A stretch of DNA of 64,000 nt from Malonomonas rubra DSM 5091 (GCF_900142125.1 NZ_FQZT01000003.1:248001-312000), one strand, 5' to 3'; shown: positions 18,279-28,171, counted from the stretch's first letter. Notes: a model not told the origin generated them from the letters alone. Made by a program: numbers and translations.

Positions 18279-19571
18279 TTATTTGTTTGCAGAGAATTCG
18301 TTCAGCATTTTTTCAACGACAGGCTTGTCCGCCGGATTCCATGGTCCGGTCACCACCAGCTTGAGACCTTCTCCATGAAACACGTCTTTGGCAACTTGTT
18401 GCAAACGTTCCGCTGTCAACTGCTGCAGTTCATGGCAATCGACATCCAGCGGCCGTAAATAGTCGGCCTGCAGACCCCAGCCATAACGGATCGCCATCGC
18501 TTCGGTCTGATCTCGAGAGAAATCCAGATCAAACTTATAGCTGCGGAGAACGGCTGCCAGCTCCTCCTGCGGCACTGGCAGTTCACATAACTCGTCCAGC
18601 ACGTTCAGCAGTTCGGCCATGGCCCTTTGCAGGTTTTCCGAGGCCACTGCCAGATCGATAGCGAGGTAACCGGTATCGTCCAGCATCGAGCAATTTGCCT
18701 CGACCGCGTAGGTCAGGCCCAGTTGTTCCCGTAAGCGAAGCGGCAGGCGCGCCCCACCTCCCCAGGAAAGCACCCTGCGCAGCACCCGCAACGGCAAGGT
18801 CCGTTCATCCTTGCGGCCGTGCAGAGGGAAAGCCAGCTGAACACTCACCTGCGAATCAGAGTCGGCAACCCAGCAACACTCAGGCGCACCGCTGGCAATC
18901 TCCGGTGCCGGCAGGGGCTTCGCTTGCTCTCGCACCGGCCAGTCGCCAAACTCAGCTTCGGCCATTTGCCGAAACTGTTCCCGGTCCACACGGCCACAGG
19001 CACAGATCACCAGGTTCTGCGGCAGATACCACTGCTGGTAATAGTTTTCCAGCGCTTTTCGGTCGATGCGGGCCAAGGTTTCCGGGGTACCGATCAAGGA
19101 GTCACCGAGGGGGTGATCAGGCCAGAGCATGCTGACCATCAGGTTGTCGAGATTGATCTGCACGCCCTTCTCGTTGTAATCCTCGCGCGCTTCTTCAAGG
19201 ATGATACGCCGCTCGACATCGATATCCTGAAACAGCGGCCGCCTTAGCATCGAGGCAAACAGGGCAACCCCTTCGCCCAGATAATCAGGATGCAGACGGG
19301 AGTGAAAGCAGGTGGTTTCAGCGTCGGTCGAAGCATTCACAGCACCACCGATGGCCTCGAAAGCACGCTCAAGCTCTGTACTCGTCGCGTATTCAGCAGT
19401 GCCGCGGAAAATCATATGCTCAAGGAAATGGGAGATGCCGGAAAGCTCCTGCGGTTCGTTACGACCGCCGACAGCCATATAACAAACCAGTTCAGCAGCG
19501 TGCAGCTGCGGCATCGGCACCGTCACTAGGCGGATTCCGTTTTCAAGGGTATCAATGAAATAATCGGGCAT
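18279..19571 (-). CDS. M16-family zinc peptidase
   Basis: 430 residues from the ATG at 19571. The inverted zinc motif SHFLEHM is present, followed about 70 residues later by the third ligand region (IILEEAREDYNEKG), then the M16 middle and C-terminal regions. The N-terminal DYFIDTLENGIRLVTVPMP is typical of the processing-peptidase-like bacterial members (PqqL/YmxG group). No signal peptide is seen. Substrate unknown. It lies downstream of hemB but is separated from it by a strong terminator, so it is probably its own transcription unit. Confidence 0.92.
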   Translation of the reverse strand: MPDYFIDTLENGIRLVTVPMPQLHAAELVCYMAVGGRNEPQELSGISHFLEHMIFRGTAEYATSTELERAFEAIGGAVNASTDAETTCFHSRLHPDYLGEGVALFASMLRRPLFQDIDVERRIILEEAREDYNEKGVQINLDNLMVSMLWPDHPLGDSLIGTPETLARIDRKALENYYQQWYLPQNLVICACGRVDREQFRQMAEAEFGDWPVREQAKPLPAPEIASGAPECCWVADSDSQVSVQLAFPLHGRKDERTLPLRVLRRVLSWGGGARLPLRLREQLGLTYAVEANCSMLDDTGYLAIDLAVASENLQRAMAELLNVLDELCELPVPQEELAAVLRSYKFDLDFSRDQTEAMAIRYGWGLQADYLRPLDVDCHELQQLTAERLQQVAKDVFHGEGLKLVVTGPWNPADKPVVEKMLNEFSANK

Positions 19572-19640
19572 AAATTCCAACAGTTGAAAAGGTTACCGGC
19601 GAAAAGTAAAACAGCCCGGCAAAAAAAGCCAGCAAAACAG

Positions 19641-19670
19641 AAAAAGGCCCCTCAACCGAGGAGCCCTTTT
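19641..19670 (-). terminator. Rho-independent terminator of the heme operon
   Basis: Just past the hemB stop the minus strand has a GC-rich stem (AAGGGC-CCTC paired with GAGG-GCCTTTTT) with a 4-nt loop and a run of T. It ends the tetrapyrrole operon before the M16 gene. Confidence 0.8.
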
Positions 19671-19694
19671 CCGCAGATGTTTTACCAGATAGGT

Positions 19695-20669
19695 TTAGCC
19701 GTTCAGCAGCTTTGCCGCCTCTTTGGCGTGATAGGTGATAATCAGATCGGCGCCGGCACGCTTCATCCCGAGCAGAGTCTCCATCATCACCCGGTCACCG
19801 TCAATCCAGTCCTTTTCAGCGGCGGCTTTGACCATCGAGTACTCGCCGGAAACATTGTAGGCAACCAGCGGCAGGTCGAAGTTATCTTTCAGCTCGCGCA
19901 GCACATCGAGATACGCCAATGCTGGCTTGACCATCAGAAAGTCGGCCGCTTCGGCGACATCCTGATTCGCTTCACGCAGCGCTTCCATGCGGTTGGCCGG
20001 GTCCATTTGGTAGGTACGGCGATCACCGAAAGCCGGGGTACTCTCGGCGGCGTCACGGAAGGGGCCGTAGTAGGCGCTGGCGTACTTGACGGCGTAACTC
20101 ATCACCGGGATGTGCTCAAAGCCGTTCTCGTCGAGGATGTCGCGCAGGGCGGCAATGCGGCCATCCATCATGTCGGAGGGAGCAACGATATCAGCCCCGG
20201 CCTGAGCGTGGGAGAGAGCCTCTTTTGCCAGCAATTCAAGGGTCGAGTCGTTGTCGACATCGTTATCCTTGATGATGCCGCAATGGCCATGGTCGGTGTA
20301 CTCACACATGCAGACGTCGGTGATCACCGTCAGCTTCGGCACCTCTTTTTTAATCGCCCGGATAGTGTTCTGGATGATGCCATTTGCGCAATAAGCATCA
20401 GAACCGACAGCATCTTTCTCTTCCGGGATACCGAACAGGATCACCGCCGGAATACCGAGCTCGTAAACCTCTTTTGCCTCGGCGACAATATGCTCGATCG
20501 ACTGCTGATAAATACCGGGCATGGAAACGATCTCTTTTTTGATGTTTTCGCCGAAAGCGGAAAACATCGGGTAGATCAGGTCATCGACACGCAGGTGAGT
20601 TTCACGCACCATACGGCGGATATTTTCGTTACGACGCAGACGACGAGGACGGTAACTGGGAAAATACAT
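19695..20669 (-). CDS. hemB: Delta-aminolevulinic acid dehydratase (porphobilinogen synthase)
   Basis: 324 residues from the ATG at 20669, which has AGGAGA upstream; a longer frame to 20726 adds only non-family residues. It condenses two 5-aminolevulinate molecules to porphobilinogen. Visible marks are the zinc-type cysteine cluster [14 protein letters not shown], the two active lysines in [17 protein letters not shown] and [10 protein letters not shown], and PFRDAAES. It is the last gene of the heme operon, 53 nt after the cobA/hemD stop. Confidence 0.97.
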   Translation of the reverse strand: MYFPSYRPRRLRRNENIRRMVRETHLRVDDLIYPMFSAFGENIKKEIVSMPGIYQQSIEHIVAEAKEVYELGIPAVILFGIPEEKDAVGSDAYCANGIIQNTIRAIKKEVPKLTVITDVCMCEYTDHGHCGIIKDNDVDNDSTLELLAKEALSHAQAGADIVAPSDMMDGRIAALRDILDENGFEHIPVMSYAVKYASAYYGPFRDAAESTPAFGDRRTYQMDPANRMEALREANQDVAEAADFLMVKPALAYLDVLRELKDNFDLPLVAYNVSGEYSMVKAAAEKDWIDGDRVMMETLLGMKRAGADLIITYHAKEAAKLLNG

Positions 20670-20689
20670 AAATTGTCTCCTATCTAATT

Positions 20690-20716
20690 TCTTCCCCTCC
20701 CCTGGAGGGAGAGGAA
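20690..20716. repeat. Short inverted repeat between cobA/hemD and hemB
   Basis: The spacer carries CTTCCCCTCCCC next to GGAGGGAGAGGAA, a purine/pyrimidine inverted repeat able to form a hairpin. It lies directly before the hemB ribosome-binding region on the minus strand. It could affect transcript stability or translation, or be an extragenic repeat; no second copy was noticed in this window. Confidence 0.4.
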
Positions 20717-20722
20717 ACAAGA

Positions 20723-22240
20723 TCATTTTTGATAATATTCGACCATCGCCGCAACCAAATCGTCAATGGTAAATTTCTCCGGCTGCAACGCTACTTCGAA
20801 ACCATTTTTGCGGATGGTCTCCGTGGTGATCGACCCGATGGAGAAAAACTCCGCCCGCCCCTTCAGCTCTTTCAATTCATCACCGAACATCTTGAGCAGG
20901 TTCTCGAAAGTAGACGATGAGGTAAAACAGACTGCATCCAGTTCACTTTCGCTGAGCAGATGCCGAATCATCTCTTCCTTGCCAGTCGGCCGCACATTCT
21001 GGTAGGCAACCGGCGCCACCACCTCGGCCCCTGCACTTTTCAACCCTTCGCTCAGCACCGGTCGCACAACTTTTGCCCGCGGATAAAGGAAACGTTTCCC
21101 CTCAACACCTTCGGCCAGCAGTTCTTCCACCAGGCCTTCGGCCTGATAGCGTTCCGGAACCAGGTCGGGACGCAGCCCGTGCTTTTCAATCGTCTCTGCG
21201 GTTTTCGGACCGACCGCTATCAGCTGGATTCCGGCCAGACAGCGTACATCTTTTTTATTCTCCGCCAGGCGTGCGAAGAAAGCCTCAACACCGTTGGCCG
21301 AAGTCAAAATCAGGCTGTCAAAATCAGAAATGTTGCTGATCGCGTCATCAAGCGGCTGCAAATCGTCCGGCGGGGCAATTTCGATGGTCGGAATGCAGAT
21401 TGTCTCCGCCCCCTGCTGCTGCAGCTTGTAGATAAATTCTGTCGCCTGCGCGCGTGGACGAGTGATCAGAAAACGTTTACCAAATAGCGGCAGGTTGTCG
21501 TACCAACGCAGGTTTTCACGGTAGCCGACCACTTCACCAACAATGATCACTGCCGGCGGCTCGATGCCCTCGCGGACAACGTCATCAGCAATAGTTTCCA
21601 ACGTCCCGACCAGCGTCCGCTGGCGTGGCAGGGTCGCCCACTGCACCACCGCCACAGGTGTCTTGGGTGAGCGGCCGTGCTCGATCAACTGCTCGCTGAT
21701 CATGCGCAGATTGGTCATGCCCATGTAAAAAATCAGCGTGCCGAGACCGGTCGCAAGTTTTTCCCAATCGAGGCTGGAGAGTTTGCGTTCGGGACGCTCA
21801 TGGCCTGTCATCAACGCCAGGCTAGTGGTGATATCACGATGCGTCAGGGGAATACCGGCATAGGCAGCGGCGGCAAAACCAGCGGTGACACCGGGCACCA
21901 CCTCGAATGGAATGTTTCGCTCTTTCAGGTAGGCCGCTTCTTCGCCACCGCGACCAAAGATGTAGGGGTCTCCCCCTTTCAGCCGCACCACCTGCTTACC
22001 TTCGGCAGCTTTCTCCGCCAGCAGGGCATTGGTCTGTTCCTGCGGCAGATGATGATTGCCACGCACCTTGCCAACATAAATCTTCTCGGCATGCTCCGGG
22101 GCATAACCAAGCAGCAGCGGATTGGCCAGATAATCGTAGATAACGACATCGGCCTGAGTCAGGCAGAGCTGGCCCTTGATGGTCAACAGGCCGGGATCAC
22201 CCGGCCCGGCCCCGACCAGATAGACTTTTCCATTTGCCAA
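20723..22240 (-). CDS. cobA-hemD: Uroporphyrinogen-III C-methyltransferase / uroporphyrinogen-III synthase fusion
   Basis: 505 residues, from a TTG start with AAGGAAT upstream. Residues 1-~245 are the SAM-dependent methyltransferase ([52 protein letters not shown]) that makes precorrin-2. About 250-505 is HemD ([36 protein letters not shown]) that closes uroporphyrinogen III. The fusion places the heme/siroheme branch point on one polypeptide, common in anaerobes. It starts 5 nt after the hemC stop. Confidence 0.96.
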   Translation of the reverse strand: MANGKVYLVGAGPGDPGLLTIKGQLCLTQADVVIYDYLANPLLLGYAPEHAEKIYVGKVRGNHHLPQEQTNALLAEKAAEGKQVVRLKGGDPYIFGRGGEEAAYLKERNIPFEVVPGVTAGFAAAAYAGIPLTHRDITTSLALMTGHERPERKLSSLDWEKLATGLGTLIFYMGMTNLRMISEQLIEHGRSPKTPVAVVQWATLPRQRTLVGTLETIADDVVREGIEPPAVIIVGEVVGYRENLRWYDNLPLFGKRFLITRPRAQATEFIYKLQQQGAETICIPTIEIAPPDDLQPLDDAISNISDFDSLILTSANGVEAFFARLAENKKDVRCLAGIQLIAVGPKTAETIEKHGLRPDLVPERYQAEGLVEELLAEGVEGKRFLYPRAKVVRPVLSEGLKSAGAEVVAPVAYQNVRPTGKEEMIRHLLSESELDAVCFTSSSTFENLLKMFGDELKELKGRAEFFSIGSITTETIRKNGFEVALQPEKFTIDDLVAAMVEYYQK

Positions 22241-22245
22241 GGAAA

Positions 22246-23196
22246 TTATTCCTTCTCTTCGAATGTCTGGCAGCCGTAGACCTCGTTGAGAATCGGACCG
22301 GCACCCTCTTCCAGCAGTTGCTTGGCCAACGCGACGCCAGTCTCATAGGACTGGTCGACATGGCAGGTGACAGTCTTCTTGATCATCTGTTTGCCTTCAA
22401 CATCTGAAACTAGAGCAGTCAATTCCAGCTGATCACCCTCGACGGTACCGAACGCGGCGATCGGCACCTGGCAACCGCCTTCGAGGGTTGAGAGCACGGC
22501 ACGCTCGGCGGTCACAGCATAAGCTGTCGGCGGGTGGTTGAAGAAATCGATCAGCTCGTTGGTGACATCATCATCGATCCGGCTTTCCAGCCCGAGTGCG
22601 CCCTGGCCGATCGCCGGCAGACAGGTTTTGGCTTCGAAATACTCGCCGATCTGATCGCCGAAGCCGAGGCGGTGCATCCCGGCAGCTGCCAGAATAACAG
22701 CGTCGAGGTTATCGCTTTCCAGCTTGCTGATGCGGGTCTGCACGTTGCCGCGGATGTCGACCATCTCCAGGTCGGGGCGCATGTTCAGCAGCTGGGCCTT
22801 GCGGCGCAACGAGCTGGTGCCGATGCGACCGTTCTGGCGGATTTCGCTGAAGCTTGTGACGCCTTCTTTCAGTACGGCGATATCGCGCGGATCTTCCCGT
22901 TCTGTGATGCAACGCAGCCCGGTTCCTTCCGGGAAGAAGGTCGGCACGTCTTTCATCGAGTGCACGGCGATGTCAATCTCGTTGCGCAGCATCGCCTCCT
23001 GAATCTCTTTGACGAACAGCCCTTTGCCACCGACCATCGCCAATGGCACGTCGAGGATCTTGTCGCCCTGGGTTTTGATTTTCGTCAAGGTGACGGTCAG
23101 GTCAGGATATTTCTTTTCCAGCTCCTGCTTGACCCAGTTGGCCTGCCAGAGTGCGAGGGCGCTTGCGCGGGTACCGATACGAAGGGTACGGGACAT
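22246..23196 (-). CDS. hemC: Porphobilinogen deaminase (hydroxymethylbilane synthase)
   Basis: 316 residues from the ATG at 23196 with AAGGAGC upstream; the open frame continues upstream into hemA but that is overlap. It polymerises four porphobilinogens. Seen are RIGTRASALALWQA, VGGKGLFVKEI, IAVHSMKDVPT, IGTSSLRRKAQLL and the dipyrromethane-cofactor cysteine in LEGGCQVPIAAFG. It starts 13 nt after the hemA stop. Confidence 0.97.
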   Translation of the reverse strand: MSRTLRIGTRASALALWQANWVKQELEKKYPDLTVTLTKIKTQGDKILDVPLAMVGGKGLFVKEIQEAMLRNEIDIAVHSMKDVPTFFPEGTGLRCITEREDPRDIAVLKEGVTSFSEIRQNGRIGTSSLRRKAQLLNMRPDLEMVDIRGNVQTRISKLESDNLDAVILAAAGMHRLGFGDQIGEYFEAKTCLPAIGQGALGLESRIDDDVTNELIDFFNHPPTAYAVTAERAVLSTLEGGCQVPIAAFGTVEGDQLELTALVSDVEGKQMIKKTVTCHVDQSYETGVALAKQLLEEGAGPILNEVYGCQTFEEKE

Positions 23197-23209
23197 AAAA
23201 AGCTCCTTA

Positions 23210-24523
23210 TTATTTGTCGTCCAACTCTTCAGCGACGTCCTGCTGATCGTTGGTATTTTCCGGCAGATCGAACAGAGTCCGCACAGCATCGATATAGATA
23301 TCGCCGCCGCTGCCTTCTTGTGATTGTTTCAGGATATTTGTCGGGTGGTGCAGGATCTTGTTGACGATCGCGTTGGCCATAGCCTCGATCGCTTTCTGCT
23401 CTTTCTTGCCCAGCCCGTTCAGGTTGGACAAGGTCTTCTCAACTTCAGCCTTGCGCACTTCATCCAGCTTGCGCCGCAGGCCGACGATAGTCGGTTTGAC
23501 TTCGAGGCTCGACATCCACTTCTGGAACTGGACGATCTCACCGTCGATTATCTTCTCCGCCTTGGCCGCTTCTTTTTCCCGCTCTTTCAGATTGGCCTGG
23601 ACAACGCCCTGCAGATCGTCGACATCATACAGGTAGATGCCATCCAGCTTGTTGGCCAGAGGGTCGATGTCGCGCGGTACGGCGATGTCGATCAGAAACA
23701 TCGGCTTATAACGACGCGCCTTGATAATCTCTTTGACCTTCTTCGACTCCAGCACGTAATCGGGTGCGCCAGTCGAGGAAAGGACGATATCGACCCGGTG
23801 CAACTGCTCGCGGAAGTTCTCGAAAGAGACCGGGATACCGCCGTCAAACTCGGCCGCCAGCTTTTCGGCACGGGCGAAAGTCCGGTTGGTGACCATCACC
23901 TTTTTAACGCCGTTGTTGACAAAATGCTTGGCCGCCAGTTCACACATCTCACCGGCGCCGATCAGCATGACGGTTTTATCATCGAGGGTATCGAAGATTT
24001 TCCGCGCCAGTTCGACTGCGGCAAAGGAGACCGAGACGGCACTGCTGGCGATGGCGGTTTCCGTACGCACCCGTTTGGCAACAGAGAAGGCCTTGTGCAG
24101 GAAACGGTTGAGGATCACACCCGCAGTTTTGAACTCGGTGGCGTAACCGTAAGCGGTTTTGATCTGGCCGAGAATCTGTGGCTCGCCAATCACCATCGAA
24201 TCAAGGCTGGCAGCAACCCGTAGCACGTGGCGGATGGCGTCCTCACCTTCATAATCATACAGATGCGGTGTCAACTGTTCCGCAAGCAGCCGATGCTGCT
24301 CGGCCAGAAATTTTTTCAACTCGATGATCGCCGACTCCGGCGTACGGCTGGCAGCATACAGTTCAACCCTGTTACAGGTGGAAACAATGACTGCTTCGGA
24401 AATCGCCGGCAGGGCCAGCATCCTCCGCAAAGGTGCTTCCATTTCGGTGGGGGCAAAGGCGACTTTTTCTCGAATTTCGACTGGAGCCGTTTTGTGACTC
24501 AGTCCCACTACAACAATATTCAT
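23210..24523 (-). CDS. hemA: Glutamyl-tRNA reductase
   Basis: 437 residues. First committed step of C5-pathway heme synthesis, reducing glutamyl-tRNA to glutamate-1-semialdehyde. Marks: [15 protein letters not shown], the nucleophile in [30 protein letters not shown]-binding [16 protein letters not shown] and the C-terminal dimerisation helices. No heme-regulatory N-terminal KK pair or other degradation tag was recognised. It starts 20 nt after the ccsA stop. Confidence 0.97.
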   Translation of the reverse strand: MNIVVVGLSHKTAPVEIREKVAFAPTEMEAPLRRMLALPAISEAVIVSTCNRVELYAASRTPESAIIELKKFLAEQHRLLAEQLTPHLYDYEGEDAIRHVLRVAASLDSMVIGEPQILGQIKTAYGYATEFKTAGVILNRFLHKAFSVAKRVRTETAIASSAVSVSFAAVELARKIFDTLDDKTVMLIGAGEMCELAAKHFVNNGVKKVMVTNRTFARAEKLAAEFDGGIPVSFENFREQLHRVDIVLSSTGAPDYVLESKKVKEIIKARRYKPMFLIDIAVPRDIDPLANKLDGIYLYDVDDLQGVVQANLKEREKEAAKAEKIIDGEIVQFQKWMSSLEVKPTIVGLRRKLDEVRKAEVEKTLSNLNGLGKKEQKAIEAMANAIVNKILHHPTNILKQSQEGSGGDIYIDAVRTLFDLPENTNDQQDVAEELDDK

Positions 24524-24543
24524 GGTCTGTCAGTCAGCTCCGT

Positions 24544-25380
24544 TTAGAGTTTAGTAAAAGCGTCAAAGGTGTGCTGCCCCCCAAGCAGCAGGTTGACACC
24601 AAGATAAGTGAACAGCAGGAACATAAAACCGATAATGGCATAAATTGCAGCCCTGCGACCACGCCAGCCGACAGTCAAGCGACCGTGCAAAAGTCCGGCG
24701 TAGAGGAACCAGGTGATCAGCGCCCAGGTTTCTTTCGGATCCCAACTCCAGTAAGTCCCCCAGACGGTATTGGCCCAGACTGCGCCACTAATAATGCCGA
24801 GCGTCATCAACGGAAAACCGACGCTCAGGCAGGTGTAGTTAACCTTGTCCAGAGTATCGAGAGAGGGCAGCAACTGGTAAATCCCGTTAAAACGTTTACT
24901 TTTCAGCATCCGGTCCTGAATCAGGTACATTACCCCGGCACCGAAGGAGAGGGCGAAGGCGGCATTGCCTAAAAAAGCGAAAGCGATGTGGACCGGAAAA
25001 AGCCAGCTGCGCAGCATCGGGTTGAGCTGCACCACCATGTCGGGGCTGAACGCACTGCCGACCATCAGCAAAAAAGCCACGGGCGCAGCAAAAGCCCCCA
25101 TTACCGAGAGGCGGAAACGCAAATCGAGCAGCAGGTAAAGCAGCACCAAACACCAGGCAAAGAATGATAATGATTCATGCAAGGTGGTCACCGGCGTTCC
25201 ACCAGCGGTCGAATGGCGCACACCAAAACTGGCAGCGTGTAGCACGACACCGGCAACCAGAACCCAGCGCCCGGCTTTTCCGGCCTGCGTCTGCTTGCCG
25301 ATCATGGCGACCAGGTAAAGGACACTAGCAACCAGGTAGATCAGAAGGGTTGCATTAAACAATAACGGAAGAATACTCAT
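24544..25380 (-). CDS. ccsA: Cytochrome c assembly protein of the CcsA/HemX type
   Basis: 278 residues with about eight membrane helices. The tryptophan-rich heme-handling motif WGTYWSWDPKETWALITW is intact, and conserved histidines lie on either side (HESLSFFAWC, HIAFAFLGNAAFA, LLHGRL). Such proteins handle heme for System II cytochrome c maturation or, as HemX, influence glutamyl-tRNA reductase levels. Its place directly before hemA fits both. No ResB partner is seen next to it. The ATG overlaps the sirC stop (ATGA). Confidence 0.9.
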   Translation of the reverse strand: MSILPLLFNATLLIYLVASVLYLVAMIGKQTQAGKAGRWVLVAGVVLHAASFGVRHSTAGGTPVTTLHESLSFFAWCLVLLYLLLDLRFRLSVMGAFAAPVAFLLMVGSAFSPDMVVQLNPMLRSWLFPVHIAFAFLGNAAFALSFGAGVMYLIQDRMLKSKRFNGIYQLLPSLDTLDKVNYTCLSVGFPLMTLGIISGAVWANTVWGTYWSWDPKETWALITWFLYAGLLHGRLTVGWRGRRAAIYAIIGFMFLLFTYLGVNLLLGGQHTFDAFTKL

Positions 25381-26057
25381 GACATCCCTTCCGGCAGCTG
25401 CACCTGCAACTGCTCAAGAGAAAATTCCTTCCCAAAGGTTTCAATTAACAACTGATTAATTTTATTTCTGTTTTTCTGTTCCAGCTGCGGCAGCAACTGC
25501 TCCGCCCAGAAACGACGTAAAACCTGTTGATTATATTGAGCCCCGTTCGGAAGCGTCAACCACTTTCGCCGCACCGCTGCCATCAGATCTAATGAAACGC
25601 CCCAGCAGTCTGGAACATGACGCTGCAGCCGATCACGCATCTCTGCAGCCAGGGTCGGGCTGCCGCCCCCCGTGGAAACAGCAACGGTCAGTGCTCCTTG
25701 ACGAAACAAAGCCGGTAAAGCAAAATCTCCATCCTCCGGCAGATCCGCACGGCAACAAAACACTGACTGTCTCCTGGCTGCGTCCGCAACCTGTGCATTG
25801 ATATTTTTCTTGTCGGTGCAGGCGAAAACCAGCGTTGCCCCTTGCAGATCGGATTCTTCGAATTCACGTGCCAGAAACTCCAGGTTATCCATGCAGCTTA
25901 CAGGCTCCTGCGGATCGATCAGCCGCACCTGTGCTCCCGCCTGCAACAGACCATCGACTTTTCTGAGCCCGACTGGTCCGGCGCCAACGACAACAGCTAA
26001 TCTCCCCTGCAGGTCGAGAAAAATCGGATAACCGAACGACGCCCTGGCTTCAGACAT
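25377..26057 (-). CDS. Precorrin-2 dehydrogenase / sirohydrochlorin ferrochelatase-type protein
   Basis: 226 residues, matching the N-terminal part of CysG (SirC/Met8 family): YPIFLDLQGRLAVVVGAGPVGLRK (NAD site), VFACTDKKNINAQVADAARR and FALPALFRQGALTVAVSTGGGSP. It oxidises precorrin-2 to sirohydrochlorin and may insert iron, feeding siroheme or anaerobic heme. The C-terminal ~75 residues are less typical. It begins directly at the stop of the SIS gene and ends in a 4-nt overlap with ccsA. Confidence 0.93.
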   Translation of the reverse strand: MSEARASFGYPIFLDLQGRLAVVVGAGPVGLRKVDGLLQAGAQVRLIDPQEPVSCMDNLEFLAREFEESDLQGATLVFACTDKKNINAQVADAARRQSVFCCRADLPEDGDFALPALFRQGALTVAVSTGGGSPTLAAEMRDRLQRHVPDCWGVSLDLMAAVRRKWLTLPNGAQYNQQVLRRFWAEQLLPQLEQKNRNKINQLLIETFGKEFSLEQLQVQLPEGMS

Positions 26058-26636
26058 TCAAACCCCGAACAATTCCGACTCGACCAGCTCACAAAGCAAC
26101 TGACCGGCAAACAGTGCCAATTCAAGCTGTCGCGGACGAGATCCCGTTGGCAGGGCCAGGCAAGTTTCAATACCGTCACGGCAGAGAGCATCCGCAGCGC
26201 CCGTGGCGGACACCAGTGCGACCAACTGCTCATTCTCCAGCACCTCGTCCCGTAAAATCTGCAGCGCGGGAGAGTTTCCTCCATCGCTGAACAATAACAG
26301 CAGCTGCTTGCCGCCAGTCAGCGAGCGATAGTGACGCACCAGGTGCTGATCGGCCTCTCCGCTGCTGACCATTAACGCAGCCAAAACCGGATCACTACCG
26401 ATAGCAATTGCCGGCAACGCAGGGCGGTCAAAACCGAGGCGATAGGTGAAATGGCCAGCCAGCAACTGAACCACCGGTTGAAAGGCCGCATTTCCCGCCA
26501 ACAACAATTGCCCGCCGCCGGCAAATAAAGAGGCCACTTGCTGTGCTAATCGCGTCAGCATATCTCCCTGCTGATTGCAGAATTCATCCAGCAAACCCTG
26601 TAATTGACTGCGGGAGGCAGATATTTTTTGATTCAT
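26058..26636 (-). CDS. SIS-domain protein (GmhA/DiaA-like), first gene of the heme operon
   Basis: 192 residues. A single SIS domain: helical N-terminus, GGGQLLLAGNAAFQPVVQLLAGHF, RPALPAIAIGSDPVLAALM, and FSDGGNSPALQIL at the phosphosugar site. It resembles phosphoheptose isomerase GmhA and the replication factor DiaA, but the usual STSGNS loop reads SDGGNS and the GmhA metal residues are not evident, so catalysis is uncertain. Stop codon and sirC ATG are adjacent, so it is co-transcribed with tetrapyrrole genes; a role there is not established. Confidence 0.8.
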   Translation of the reverse strand: MNQKISASRSQLQGLLDEFCNQQGDMLTRLAQQVASLFAGGGQLLLAGNAAFQPVVQLLAGHFTYRLGFDRPALPAIAIGSDPVLAALMVSSGEADQHLVRHYRSLTGGKQLLLLFSDGGNSPALQILRDEVLENEQLVALVSATGAADALCRDGIETCLALPTGSRPRQLELALFAGQLLCELVESELFGV

Positions 26637-26690
26637 GATTGTCCTCTAAAGCTGACTGTTTCACCATGCAGCCCGAATAAAGAATGTCGC

Positions 26691-26719
26691 ATGATATGAA
26701 GCAGCCTGCAGACTGTCAA
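26691..26719 (-). promoter_or_regulatory. Sigma-70-type promoter of the siroheme/heme operon
   Basis: On the minus strand a perfect -35 TTGACA (26719-26714), a 17-nt spacer and -10 TATCAT (26696-26691) lie 55 nt before the SIS gene ATG. Transcription would start near 26684 and could run through seven genes to the terminator at 19641-19670. Confidence 0.75.
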
Positions 26720-26748
26720 GCAACAGGCTTGCCAAACCAGATTGCTTC

Positions 26749-26776
26749 TTGATATTTTCAGAAAGCTCTATATATT
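26749..26776 (+). promoter_or_regulatory. Putative promoter of trxA
   Basis: TTGATA (26749-26754), 16-nt spacer, TATATT (26771-26776), about 50 nt before the trxA ATG. It diverges from the heme operon promoter in the same 189-nt gap. Confidence 0.55.
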
Positions 26777-26825
26777 TATTTGAATATCGATTCTGTTCCC
26801 TCCAAGACCGAAAAAGGAGAACCTA

Positions 26826-27155
26826 ATGGCTGGAGATAAAGTCGTAGAATTCACTGATGACAACTTCGATGCTGAAGTCCTGAAGTCTTCCGTTCCTGTT
26901 CTGGTTGATTTCTGGGCCACCTGGTGCGCGCCCTGTAAAGCGATTGCCCCGGTCATCGACCAACTGGCCGAAGAATTTGACGGTAAAGTCAAGATCGGCA
27001 AGGTCAATGTTGACGAAAATCCGGCGACCCCGGGCCAGTACGGTGTCCGTGGCATCCCGACCATGATCCTGTTCAAGGATGGTCAGATTGTCGATCAACT
27101 GGTTGGCGCTGTGCCGAAGAACCAGCTTGAAGGGCTGCTGCAAAAAGCTCTGTAA
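26826..27155 (+). CDS. trxA: Thioredoxin
   Basis: 109 residues, full length for thioredoxin 1. The active site is WCAPC (W33, C34, C37) instead of the common WCGPC, a variant that usually remains active. DFWATWCAPCK, the KVNVDENP segment and the cis-proline in VRGIPTMILFKDG are present. Cytoplasmic dithiol reductant. ATG with AAGGAGA at optimal spacing; monocistronic, with its own promoter and terminator. Confidence 0.96.
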   Translation: MAGDKVVEFTDDNFDAEVLKSSVPVLVDFWATWCAPCKAIAPVIDQLAEEFDGKVKIGKVNVDENPATPGQYGVRGIPTMILFKDGQIVDQLVGAVPKNQLEGLLQKAL

Positions 27156-27160
27156 AAAAT

Positions 27161-27188
27161 GAGGGGCTCCGACCGGAGCCCCTTTTTC
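27161..27188 (+). terminator. Strong terminator between convergent trxA and DUF4124 gene
   Basis: GGGGCTCC, 4-nt loop, GGAGCCCC, then TTTTT right after the trxA stop. The flanking A-run (GTAAAAAATGA) means it may also work on the minus strand for the convergent operon. Confidence 0.85.
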
Positions 27189-27708
27189 ATTTATTTTTTA
27201 TGTCCTGCAAAATCGCTTCTATTTCTTGGCGATCCTGACTTGCGAGGTTCTGCTCTTCTATTTCCAGCAGAAGCTCCTCTTTCTCTCCCACCAAATCAGC
27301 CAGATCAATTTTCAGCTGCTTCAGTTTCTGCCGCGAACGATTATCCCAGATGCGCCGTGCCCGACTCATCTCATCTTTTATTTGCAGATAATTCCGATGT
27401 AACTCTTCCGCCTCTTGCTTAAACCGTGCTGCCGTTTCAGATTTCAGACGCTCTTCACGCTCGACCCGGCGAACCGCACGCTGGAAGTCTCGATCGGCTT
27501 GTGCTGGCAACTTTGTTGCGGGAACATATTGCAGGTTATCGATCGGACCCGGTTTAACTACCTGCTCTTTACCGAGACATTCCTCGGGCAGCCCCTGCAG
27601 ATTGTCGGAAAAGTGGATCTGCCCGGCACTGTCACGGCATGAGTAAGTTTTCGCCGCCACAGGCAGCGACAAACAGAGAAAAATGGAAAGCAGCAACAAA
27701 ATACGCAT
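27187..27708 (-). CDS. Secreted DUF4124 protein with coiled coil
   Basis: 173 residues. Signal peptide (RILLLLSIFLCLSLPVAA), then a short DUF4124 unit: KTYSCRDSAGQIHFSDNLQGLPEEC, whose two cysteines could pair. From about residue 65 it is highly charged and helical (ERLKSETAARFKQEAEELHR...), a probable coiled coil. Function unknown; DUF4124 proteins are periplasmic. Last gene of the dapF-HAD-nfo-dtd unit, 12 nt after dtd. Confidence 0.85.
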   Translation of the reverse strand: MRILLLLSIFLCLSLPVAAKTYSCRDSAGQIHFSDNLQGLPEECLGKEQVVKPGPIDNLQYVPATKLPAQADRDFQRAVRRVEREERLKSETAARFKQEAEELHRNYLQIKDEMSRARRIWDNRSRQKLKQLKIDLADLVGEKEELLLEIEEQNLASQDRQEIEAILQDIKNK

Positions 27709-27720
27709 AGCGACCTCCCC

Positions 27721-28170
27721 CTAAAACAACCGATGACTGTCAAGCATAATAGTGACCGGCCCGTCATTAACCAGATCGACCGCCATTTCAGCGCGGAAGC
27801 GGCCAGTTTGCGCCGGCAGGCCCTGCTTGCGCAAACGCTCGACAAAATAATCGCAAAGCGGCTCGGCCATTTCCGGCAACGCTGCTTGACTGAAGCCGGG
27901 GCGTCGCCCCTTGCGGCAATCCGCCAGCAGGGTAAATTGTGACACAACCAGGAGCTCTCCACCGATGTCACTGACCGACAGGTTCATTTTACCAGCCTCG
28001 TCCTCGAAAATCCTTAAATTCGCAACTTTATCAGCGATATAATCGGCTGCCTTTTCATCATCCCCCTGTTCGACTCCGAGCAGAACCAGCAGGCCTTGAC
28101 CGATAGCAGAAATTTTTTCACCATCAACGGTCACTCCGGCCCGGGTCACCCGCTGCACGACAGCACGCAT
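27721..28170 (-). CDS. dtd: D-aminoacyl-tRNA deacylase
   Basis: 149 residues from the ATG at 28170, preceded by GAGGAGGTG; the longer frame overlaps nfo. It removes D-amino acids (and glycine from mischarged tRNA-Ala) from tRNA. Seen are [32 protein letters not shown] and the Gly-cisPro active motif in [11 protein letters not shown]. The start sits within 2 nt of the nfo stop. Confidence 0.96.
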   Translation of the reverse strand: MRAVVQRVTRAGVTVDGEKISAIGQGLLVLLGVEQGDDEKAADYIADKVANLRIFEDEAGKMNLSVSDIGGELLVVSQFTLLADCRKGRRPGFSQAALPEMAEPLCDYFVERLRKQGLPAQTGRFRAEMAVDLVNDGPVTIMLDSHRLF

Positions 28171-28171
28171 T

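Noticed and set aside
19584-20687. 367-residue open frame opposite hemB
   Set aside because: The minus strand encodes an unmistakable hemB; the plus frame has no domain.
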